Under the pieces are notes generated by a model that worked only from the letters and a program-made list of their open reading frames with translations, ran no database searches and was not told the DNA's origin. From Fidelibacterota bacterium (lineage in GTDB: Bacteria > Fidelibacterota > Marinisomatia > SCGC-AAA003-L08 > D37C17): 47,001 bases of DNA. The position numbers and the translations under genes were made by a program. Within the stretch, counting starts at the first letter, position 1, and each line of letters starts with the position of its first letter. The stretch spans positions 55,245 to 102,245 of the forward strand of contig PBFG01000006.1 of the NCBI GenBank assembly GCA_002718585.1. The letters run 5' to 3'. Positions 34,708 through 41,489 of the stretch are shown in pieces.

Positions 34708-34758
34708 GCACGATTTGAACGATTTTTTAAAATACTACTTGCACGTTTTGAACGTTTT
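34708..34758. promoter_or_regulatory. Putative operator: four 9-bp direct half-sites in two dimers
   Basis: Two tandem pairs are present: GCACGATTT then GAACGATTT (34708-34725), and GCACGTTTT then GAACGTTTT (34741-34758). Each pair fits G(C/A)ACG(A/T)TTT twice, with the first member GCACG and the second GAACG in both. The copies start exactly 33 bases apart, about three helical turns, so bound proteins would sit on one DNA face. The second pair ends 22 bases before the crtI ATG. The site lies between divergent genes. A regulator bound here is inferred; MerR-type photoreceptors (CarH/LitR) control carotenoid genes elsewhere using direct repeats. The GAAC cores could alternatively be ECF-sigma -35 elements. 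Confidence 0.6.
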
Positions 34759-34779
34759 TAATAAGTTTATCATGACATT

Positions 34780-36255
34780 ATGAAAGAGATTACAATTATA
34801 GGTGGTGGTTTATCAGGATTAGCAGCATCATGCTATCTTGCTAAATCTAATTTTAAAGTAAAAATTATCGATAAAAATGAAACTATGGGCGGAAGATTAT
34901 CCTCTTTTGAGATAGACGGTTTCAAGTTTGACTATGGCCCATCATGGTACTGGATGCCAGATGTGTTTGAAGATTTTTTCAATGAATTCGATAAAGAAGT
35001 ATCAGATTATTATGATTTAAAAAGGTTAAATCCATCTTACAAATTTTTTTTCGAAAAAAGTAACCACATAATACCTTCAAAATTTTCAAACATAAAAAAA
35101 GAATATGAAAAAATAGAAAATAATTCCTCAATTAAGCTTGATGAATTCATTAATAGAGGTGAAAAAAAATATAAAATTTCAATGAATGGTTTCATTGATT
35201 TACCCAATTTGTCATTTAGGGAGTATTTTTCCATAGATGTTCTTAAATATTTTTTTTCATTAGATTTTTTTATATCACTTAGAAAACATATAAAAAAATA
35301 TTTTAGCAATACAAAAATCATTCAGATGCTTGAGTTTCCTTCAATGTTTTTAGGTGGAACACCAAGTAATACGCCAGGTTTATATAGTCTTATGAATTAT
35401 GCTGACTTAAAAGGTGGTACTTGGTATCCAATGGGAGGTATGATTGAAGTAACAAAAGCATTCACAAATTTAAGTTTGGAACTTGGAGTTGAGCATATAA
35501 ATAATATTGAAATTAAAAAATTAATGATTGATAATTCAAGTATAGTTGAAGCAAAAAGCTCTATTGGTAAAAATTTCAAATCTGATTTTTTCCTTTGTTG
35601 CGCTGAATATCCCTTTGTTCAAAATAATTTAATTGAAAAAAAATATCGAACTTATTCCAGAAATTATTGGTCAAAAAGAAAAGTTGCACCTTCTGCACTT
35701 ATATTTTATTTAGGCTTATCAGAAAAAATCAAAAATTTTGAACATCATAATTTATTTTTCGATAATGATTTTGATAAACATTTAGATGAAATTTTTGTTC
35801 AAAAAAAATGGCCTGAGGATCCTTTATTTTACGTTTGTTGCCCAAGCAAGACTGATTCTTCAACAGTTCCATCACCTAAGCATGAAAATCTGTTTATACT
35901 AGTCCCTATTGGTTCAGGATCTTTAGATGAAGAAAAAATACGAAATATTTATTTTAAAAAAATATTAAGAAGAATAGAATCAAAAGTTAAACAAAAAATT
36001 GAAGATAAAATTATATTTAAAAAATCTTTTTGTGTTAATGACTTTAAAAATAGATATAATGCATACAATGGTAATGCATACGGTCTAGCAAATACTCTAT
36101 TCCAAACAGCAATATTTAAACCTAAAATGAAAGATGCTAAAATAAAAAACCTCTATTATTCTGGTCATTTTACAGTACCTGGACCTGGACTTCCTCCAGC
36201 AATAATATCAGGAAAAATTGCATCAAAACAAATAATAAAGGATGCTCAAATATGA
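34780..36255 (+). CDS. crtI: Phytoene desaturase (CrtI type)
   Basis: CrtI converts phytoene to lycopene through successive FAD-dependent desaturations at the membrane. The protein has 491 residues. The FAD-binding site is ITIIGGGLSGLAASCYLAKS (4-23) followed by IIDKNETMGGRLSSF (29-43). The C-terminal signature is YYSGHFTVPGPGLPPAIISG near 456-480. KFDYGPSWYWMP and GTPSNTPGLYSLMNYADLKG are conserved. It is the first gene of the carotenoid operon and overlaps crtB by four bases. Desaturation to four double bonds (lycopene) is inferred from the downstream cyclase. Confidence 0.94.
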   Translation: MKEITIIGGGLSGLAASCYLAKSNFKVKIIDKNETMGGRLSSFEIDGFKFDYGPSWYWMPDVFEDFFNEFDKEVSDYYDLKRLNPSYKFFFEKSNHIIPSKFSNIKKEYEKIENNSSIKLDEFINRGEKKYKISMNGFIDLPNLSFREYFSIDVLKYFFSLDFFISLRKHIKKYFSNTKIIQMLEFPSMFLGGTPSNTPGLYSLMNYADLKGGTWYPMGGMIEVTKAFTNLSLELGVEHINNIEIKKLMIDNSSIVEAKSSIGKNFKSDFFLCCAEYPFVQNNLIEKKYRTYSRNYWSKRKVAPSALIFYLGLSEKIKNFEHHNLFFDNDFDKHLDEIFVQKKWPEDPLFYVCCPSKTDSSTVPSPKHENLFILVPIGSGSLDEEKIRNIYFKKILRRIESKVKQKIEDKIIFKKSFCVNDFKNRYNAYNGNAYGLANTLFQTAIFKPKMKDAKIKNLYYSGHFTVPGPGLPPAIISGKIASKQIIKDAQI

Positions 36256-37088
36256 AATTAATTTTTGACAACTTATCAAGTAAAATTTCAAAACTTACGA
36301 TAAATGAGTATAGTACCTCTTTTTCATTTAGCACTAGACTTTTATCAAAAAAAATTAGATCTGAAATTTATGCTATATATGGATTAGTCAGATTAGCTGA
36401 TGAAATTGTTGATTCTTTTCATCAATACAATCAAAAAGAATTACTTGATAGATTAAAAGCAGATTATGAATTTGCAATTAAACATAAAGTTAGTACAAAC
36501 CCCATACTCAATTCTTTTCAAAGAGTTTATCACAAATATAATTTTGAACCATATCTCATAAAAAAATTTTTTAATAGCATGGAGATGGACTTAGATAAAA
36601 AAAATTATAATGACAAGCTTTATAATGAATATATACATGGTTCTGCTGAAGTAGTTGGCCTCATGTGCTTAAAAGTTTTTGTAAAAGGTGATAATGTAAA
36701 ATATAATACGTTAAAATCTAGTGCAATGAAACTTGGGTCTGCATTTCAAAAAGTTAATTTTTTGAGAGATCTCAAGTATGATAATCACGAATTAGGAAGA
36801 ACTTATTTTCCAAATATTAATTTTAATAATATTAATAATGATGAAAAATTAGCTATAACTAGCGATATTAAAAATGATTTTAATATTGCTTTTCAAGGAT
36901 TAAAAGAGCTTGATAATGATTCCTTTTTAGGTGTCTATGTTGCTTACAGATATTATAGAGAGCTTCTAAAGAAAATTGAAAAACTAAGTATTAAAGAGAT
37001 ACAAAATAAAAGAATAAGAATAAACAATGTCAAGAAACTAAGTTTAATGATTAATTCTGCTATTAAAATAAATTTAAGTCTAATCTAA
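36252..37088 (+). CDS. crtB: Phytoene synthase
   Basis: CrtB condenses two geranylgeranyl diphosphates to phytoene. The 278-residue protein carries both aspartate-rich Mg-binding motifs: RLADEIVDSF with D50 and D54, and LRDLKYDNHELGRTYFP with D173 and D177. YIHGSAEVVGLMCLKVF and GSAFQKVNFLRDL are typical. It overlaps crtI by four bases (ATGA) and the next gene by one. GGPP must come from a synthase encoded outside the window. Confidence 0.95.
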   Translation: MKLIFDNLSSKISKLTINEYSTSFSFSTRLLSKKIRSEIYAIYGLVRLADEIVDSFHQYNQKELLDRLKADYEFAIKHKVSTNPILNSFQRVYHKYNFEPYLIKKFFNSMEMDLDKKNYNDKLYNEYIHGSAEVVGLMCLKVFVKGDNVKYNTLKSSAMKLGSAFQKVNFLRDLKYDNHELGRTYFPNINFNNINNDEKLAITSDIKNDFNIAFQGLKELDNDSFLGVYVAYRYYRELLKKIEKLSIKEIQNKRIRINNVKKLSLMINSAIKINLSLI

Positions 37089-37624
37089 TGAATAAGGTCA
37101 TTTTAGTAAACAGAAAAAACAAGAAAATAGGATTAGAGGATAAGCTTATTGCTCATCAAAAAGGTTTGCTCCACAGAGCATTTTCAATATTAATTTTTAA
37201 TAGCAAAAAAGAATTCTTACTTCAGAGGAGGTCCTATAATAAATATCATACCCCTGGACTTTGGACAAATACTTGCTGCAGCCATCCAAAAGAAAATGAA
37301 TCATATGATGAAGCTATTCATAGAAGATTGCATGAAGAAATGGGAATGCAGTGCAAACTTGAACAAAGTTATAGTTTTATTTATAAATCAAAGCTTAGCA
37401 AAAATTTAATTGAACATGAACACGATTCAGTATTTATTGGTCAAACTAATGATGTGCCTATCATTAATAAAAATGAAGTGAGCGAATTTAGATATATAAA
37501 TTTAGATGAACTAAAGACTGAATTAAAAATTAAACCAAATAGTTTCACTCCTTGGTTTAAAATGATAATTAATAATTTAGACGACACATTTTTTGAATCA
37601 AAAAATTTTAAAATTAATGCATAA
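37088..37624 (+). CDS. idi: Isopentenyl-diphosphate delta-isomerase, type I
   Basis: Type I Idi interconverts IPP and DMAPP, supplying the starter of prenyl chains. The 178-residue Nudix-fold protein has HRAFSILIFNSKKEFLLQRR, the catalytic Cys region TNTCCSHP, the Nudix-like RRLHEEMGMQCKLE, and HEHDSVFIGQ with the metal-binding Glu/His. Its presence inside the carotenoid operon suggests it is expressed to raise precursor supply for carotenoids. It overlaps crtB by one base and crtZ by eight. Confidence 0.95.
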   Translation: MNKVILVNRKNKKIGLEDKLIAHQKGLLHRAFSILIFNSKKEFLLQRRSYNKYHTPGLWTNTCCSHPKENESYDEAIHRRLHEEMGMQCKLEQSYSFIYKSKLSKNLIEHEHDSVFIGQTNDVPIINKNEVSEFRYINLDELKTELKIKPNSFTPWFKMIINNLDDTFFESKNFKINA

Positions 37625-38048
37625 TTTTCTTATGCACTTATTAATCATTTTTTTATCAATTATCGTAATGGAAATAGTTGCTATTTTTGCTCACAAATAT
37701 ATAATGCATGGTCCTGGGTGGTTTTTGCATAAATCTCATCATAAAAAACATAATAACAAATTTGAACTTAATGATTTATATTTCATTTTTTTTTCGATTC
37801 CATCCATTTATTGTATTTATTTTGGATTCTCAAATCAAAATTTTATTTTAACTTCTATAGGTATTGGAACTCTTTGTTACGGACTGATTTATATTATTCT
37901 TCATGATATTGTTGTTCACAAAAGATTTGGAATAAGAATTAAGTCAAAAAATTATTATTTAAGAAAAATTAAAAAGTCCCATCTGATTCATCATTCTAAC
38001 CAAGAAAAAAAAGATGCAAGTAATTTTGGTTTTATTTCATTCTTATGA
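37617..38048 (+). CDS. crtZ: Beta-carotene 3-hydroxylase (CrtZ)
   Basis: A 143-residue diiron membrane hydroxylase that adds hydroxyls to the beta-ionone rings, turning beta-carotene into zeaxanthin. I start at ATG 37617, overlapping the idi stop as ATGCATAA; an earlier TTG adds nothing conserved. All histidine clusters are present: H26 and H31 in AHKYIMHGPGWFLHKSHHKK with H38, H41 and H42; HDIVVH (H96, H101); and SHLIHHS (H122, H125, H126). Four hydrophobic segments are expected. Confidence 0.92.
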   Translation: MHNFLMHLLIIFLSIIVMEIVAIFAHKYIMHGPGWFLHKSHHKKHNNKFELNDLYFIFFSIPSIYCIYFGFSNQNFILTSIGIGTLCYGLIYIILHDIVVHKRFGIRIKSKNYYLRKIKKSHLIHHSNQEKKDASNFGFISFL

Positions 38049-38719
38049 CCTACTACTACAAAATACTTTTCCTTTCTTTTATTATCCCTTTTATATTTTC
38101 TTTTCATAATAAAATAAACTTCCATAAAAACTTTAAATTTATTATTATTTCAATTCCATTATCTTCTATATTTTATATTATTTGGGATATTATTTTTACT
38201 GAAATGGGCGTATGGGGATTTAATAAAGATTATGTATCCACATATATAATTAACCTACCCGTTGAGGAATATTTATTTTTTCTTATTATTCCTTTCTGTT
38301 GTCTATATACTTACTATGTTATAAATAAATATAAAGCATATCTTGTAAAGAATTTTGATTGGAAAAAATTTCAATTTTTATTTATTCTAATTCTATTTGT
38401 AACATTGGTATTAAATCTCTCAAAAATTTACACCTTAGTTTGCTTTTTATCGTGTATTCTTATTATTTTTGTATCCAACAAATTTAATATAAATTATAGC
38501 AAATCATCGTTTCATAATACATTTATCTTAATAACTATTCCATTTTTAATTGTAAATGGTGCTCTTACTGGTTCTTTCTATAACCAAACCGTAGTTTGGT
38601 ATAATAATGACATGATACTTGGACTAAGAGTTTTTACAATACCAATTGAAGACTTTGTTTATTCTTATCAACTTCAACTTTTAAATTTGTTAATATATAG
38701 TAAAATAAAAAGAATATAA
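38045..38719 (+). CDS. crtYcd: Lycopene beta-cyclase, fused CrtYcd type
   Basis: A 224-residue polytopic protein containing both halves of the heterodimeric-type lycopene cyclase. The first half has GVWGFNKDYVSTYIINLPVE (55-74) with PVEE at 72-75. The second has VVWYNNDMILGLRVFTIPIE (183-202) with PIED at 200-203. About seven hydrophobic segments are present. The order crtZ then crtYcd, overlapping by four bases, means lycopene would be cyclised and then hydroxylated. It is unrelated to the flavoprotein CrtY. Confidence 0.88.
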   Translation: MTYYYKILFLSFIIPFIFSFHNKINFHKNFKFIIISIPLSSIFYIIWDIIFTEMGVWGFNKDYVSTYIINLPVEEYLFFLIIPFCCLYTYYVINKYKAYLVKNFDWKKFQFLFILILFVTLVLNLSKIYTLVCFLSCILIIFVSNKFNINYSKSSFHNTFILITIPFLIVNGALTGSFYNQTVVWYNNDMILGLRVFTIPIEDFVYSYQLQLLNLLIYSKIKRI

Positions 38720-39319
38720 ATGAGACTAACTTCTTTATATATATATATTTTATTTTCATTAATTTTATCTATTGATATCTCATATATTGACAATGACGAA
38801 AATTGGAAACAGTTACAAAACAAAGAAATAAAAATTTATCATAAAATAATAAATGACCAGCCATATTGTAAAGCATCAAAAATTTTTAGTTTTAACTCTT
38901 ATGAGATAAAATCTATTCTCGATGATAAGAAAAATTATCCAAAAAACTTTAAAAGAATAATGTTTTGTGATTCAATTAATAAAGATGTTGTTCATATTGG
39001 GGTTAAACTCCCATTTCCTTTTAATCCTAGAGATTACGTAGTTAAATATAAATATATTGAAAAAAATAATAAAGAATACTATATATACTCCAGTATTCAA
39101 GAAACAACTTTTAAAAATACGAGCAGTTTTATAAGACTTCCAAACGCATCAGGTATTTGGTTAATGGAACCAATAAATAAAAAACAAGCAAAACTAACTT
39201 ATATGTGGCAGGGAGAATTATTAGGCAATTTCCCCAGTTGGATTTTACATAGAGTCTGGAAAGCACAAGGAAATGAACTATTAACTGAACTTGAAAAAGC
39301 TTTAAATAATTTAAATTAA
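38720..39319 (+). CDS. Exported START-like lipid-binding protein
   Basis: A 199-residue protein immediately after the crtYcd stop. Residues 1-18 are a likely signal peptide (MRLTSLYIYILFSLILSI). The remainder follows the START fold: ENWKQLQNKEIKIYHKII, LPFPFNPRDYVVKYKYIE at 97-114 (the conserved PxxxRDxV block), SGIWLMEPINKKQAKLTYMW at 144-163 and a long C-terminal helix from LLGNFPSWILHRVWKAQGNE. START domains bind sterols, phospholipids or, in animals, carotenoids. Its place in the carotenoid operon suggests a carotenoid carrier in the periplasm; that is inference. Confidence 0.75.
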   Translation: MRLTSLYIYILFSLILSIDISYIDNDENWKQLQNKEIKIYHKIINDQPYCKASKIFSFNSYEIKSILDDKKNYPKNFKRIMFCDSINKDVVHIGVKLPFPFNPRDYVVKYKYIEKNNKEYYIYSSIQETTFKNTSSFIRLPNASGIWLMEPINKKQAKLTYMWQGELLGNFPSWILHRVWKAQGNELLTELEKALNNLN

Positions 39320-39336
39320 TGTAAATAAAAAATAAA

Positions 39337-40248
39337 ATGAAAATAAAGAATAAATTAAAATTAGCTCTTGATTGGACACCTAATATTAATCATATTGGTT
39401 TCTTCATTGCTTGTGAAAAATTACTTTATGAAAAGTATAATCTTAAGGTTGAAATAGAAGATCCATCTTTTGATAATTACAAATTGACTCCAGCAAAAAA
39501 ACTTGAAAATGGTTTTGTAGATTTTGCTCTTTGCCCCCTAGAGAGTATAATAAGCTATAGATATAAAGAAAATCCAATTAACTTTCTTGCAATTGCTAAA
39601 CTGTTTGATTCAGATTTAAGTGCGATAGCTACGAATACTGATAAAATTAAATCACCAAAAGATTTAGATGGTAAGTCATATGCATCTTACAATGCTAGAT
39701 ATGAAGACAAAATAATTTGTGAAATGGTGAAGAATGATGGAGGAAGAGGAAATATTGATTTTGTTTATCCAGAAAAACTTGGTATTTGGAATACTCTCGA
39801 AAATATGAAATATGACTCTACATGGATCTTCTTAAATTGGGAAGGAGTTCAAGCTGAATCTAACAAACTAAATTTAAAATACTTCAAAATGAAAGATTAT
39901 AATATCCCCTACTCATACTCTCCTGTGATTACAGCTAGGGAAGATTGCATAAGAAATAAATTTTCTATCTATAAAAGGTTTTTATCTGCGACCAAAGAGG
40001 GATTTATCTTTGCAAAAAAAAATAAGCAAGAATCCATAGAAATTTTATCAAAATTCATTCCTTCTCACGAAAGAAATATAGATCTAAAAAAATCATTATC
40101 AATGACAAATGATAATTTTAAAGAGAAAGACTGGGGAATAATGCATAAAAAAAATATTAAAAATTTTACTGATTGGCTTATCAAAATGAAATTAGTTAAT
40201 AAAAATTTGGACTATTCAAAACTTTTCACAAATACCTTAATTTCTTAA
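39337..40248 (+). CDS. NMT1/THI5-like protein without signal peptide
   Basis: A 303-residue protein with the NMT1/ThiY fold: LALDWTPNINHIGFFIACEK at 9-28, a DFALCPLESIISYRYKENP segment, KSPKDLDGKSYASYNARYED and GIWNTL. These match ThiY-type precursor-binding proteins and fungal HMP-P synthase. Unlike binding proteins it has no export signal. It lacks the CCCFC iron site, and by alignment C66 and S70 replace the Lys62 and His66 of yeast Thi5. So neither role fits cleanly. No ABC permease is adjacent. It follows the START gene by 17 bases and ends overlapping the convergent KARI-like gene by 12 bases. Confidence 0.7.
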   Translation: MKIKNKLKLALDWTPNINHIGFFIACEKLLYEKYNLKVEIEDPSFDNYKLTPAKKLENGFVDFALCPLESIISYRYKENPINFLAIAKLFDSDLSAIATNTDKIKSPKDLDGKSYASYNARYEDKIICEMVKNDGGRGNIDFVYPEKLGIWNTLENMKYDSTWIFLNWEGVQAESNKLNLKYFKMKDYNIPYSYSPVITAREDCIRNKFSIYKRFLSATKEGFIFAKKNKQESIEILSKFIPSHERNIDLKKSLSMTNDNFKEKDWGIMHKKNIKNFTDWLIKMKLVNKNLDYSKLFTNTLIS

Positions 40249-41205
40249 TTTTCTTATTATTTTAAAAAAAAATTTTGTTTGTTCATCAATTTTTTTAAAA
40301 CTATTTGGTATTTTTTTATCCTGTTCCTCACTTAATCTTTTATAAAAACTTCCACTTTCTATATCTTCAAGAAGTGATTTCAATTTTTCAACAAAAGAAT
40401 CATCAATTAATTTACTACCTGATAAAATACCACCTATCCTAGCAGTATCACTTATTTTGTCATAAAATTCTTCAAAACCTATATCATGAAATAAATCAAC
40501 AATAGTTTTAATTTCATAATAACAAACAAACCATGCAACTATTGGACTATATCCCTTTTCAACCAAAGTATTAAATGATTGATTAATTAAAAATGGTAAG
40601 CCCCCAGTTAAAATAGCTTGTTCACCAAAAATATCAGTTTCTGTCTCTTCCTTGAAAGTTGACTTAAATATACATACTCTTCCACTTCCAATTGCTTTTG
40701 CATATGCCTTAGCTAACTCAAAAGCAGAACCAGATGCATCATTGTGAACAGCAATTAATGATGGAACACCGTATCCCTTTTTATATTCACTCCTTACAAT
40801 TTTTCCTCCTGCACTAGGAGCTACCATAATCACATCATTTTCATTTGATACTTCTATTTGCTTATAGTGGATATTGAAACCATGTGAAAAAAGAATGGTT
40901 TTATTAGAATTTAAATTTTCTTTAATATATTCTTTAAAAACTTCCGGTATTTTTTTATCTGGTACTAATAAACAAATAATATCTGCCCAAATAACTGACT
41001 CCTGAATTTCTAAATATTTTAAATTATCTTTTTTAACTGCAGGTATTGAATTACTATTAATTCTTAAACCTATACGAATATTTATGCCGGAATCTCTTAA
41101 GTTAAGTGCTTGGGCTCTACCTTGATTTCCATATCCTATTATGGATATTTTTTTTTGCTGTATAATTTTTAAATCTATGTCTTTATCTAAAAAAATTTCG
41201 CTCAT
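40237..41205 (-). CDS. Ketol-acid reductoisomerase homologue with altered active site
   Basis: A 322-residue protein clearly of the class I KARI family: IGYGNQGRAQALNLRDSG (23-40), FSHGFNIHY (106-114), KEETETDIFGEQAILTGG (185-202), and ISDTARIGG (251-259). True KARI makes dihydroxyisovalerate in branched-chain amino acid synthesis using two Mg ions and NADPH. Here APKGPGH is replaced by APSAGGK, so the catalytic Lys is S131, and the metal ligand Glu of YFECxHE is V227 (WFVCYYE). D191, E195, E231 and S252 remain. It is therefore probably a paralogue with different chemistry. No ilvB, ilvN or ilvD is nearby. Its ATG overlaps the yhbY stop by four bases. Confidence 0.85.
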   Translation of the reverse strand: MSEIFLDKDIDLKIIQQKKISIIGYGNQGRAQALNLRDSGINIRIGLRINSNSIPAVKKDNLKYLEIQESVIWADIICLLVPDKKIPEVFKEYIKENLNSNKTILFSHGFNIHYKQIEVSNENDVIMVAPSAGGKIVRSEYKKGYGVPSLIAVHNDASGSAFELAKAYAKAIGSGRVCIFKSTFKEETETDIFGEQAILTGGLPFLINQSFNTLVEKGYSPIVAWFVCYYEIKTIVDLFHDIGFEEFYDKISDTARIGGILSGSKLIDDSFVEKLKSLLEDIESGSFYKRLSEEQDKKIPNSFKKIDEQTKFFFKIIRKLRN

Positions 41206-41489
41206 GGAAGTGATATTTTTGACTCTTCTTTATTTTCATTTTTTTTATATAAAATCAAAATTTTTCCTATAGAGCCAACTATTGTTGAATTTGTCATTTT
41301 CTCAATCTTTGGGCCTAATTCATTTTTTACTCCAACTTTGACTTTAATTTTAATTAGTTCATGATCAGTTAAAGATTTACTGATTGAATTTAAAGCAGAA
41401 TCAGATAGTCCATTCTTTCCAATGATAATATATGGATCTAATGAATGGGCTAGGCCTCTTAAGAACTTTTTTTGCTTTGATGTGATCAC
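41202..41489 (-). CDS. yhbY: YhbY-family RNA-binding protein (CRM domain)
   Basis: A 95-residue single CRM-domain protein that binds pre-50S ribosomal subunits. LTSKQKKFLRGLAHSLDP-type opening (ITSKQKKFLRGLAHSLDPY), IIGKNGLSDSALNSISKSL and HELIKIKVKVG are typical, and the GxxG-like loop is GKNG. The start is GTG 41489-41487, sharing one base with the stop of the upstream secreted-protein gene. Its role is ribosome assembly. The KARI-like gene is coupled downstream. Confidence 0.92.
   Translation of the reverse strand: MITSKQKKFLRGLAHSLDPYIIIGKNGLSDSALNSISKSLTDHELIKIKVKVGVKNELGPKIEKMTNSTIVGSIGKILILYKKNENKEESKISLP

Noticed and set aside
39337-40248. Calling this gene an HMP-P synthase (THI5)
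   Set aside because: The CCCFC motif is absent, and the Lys and His needed in yeast Thi5 align with Cys66 and Ser70.
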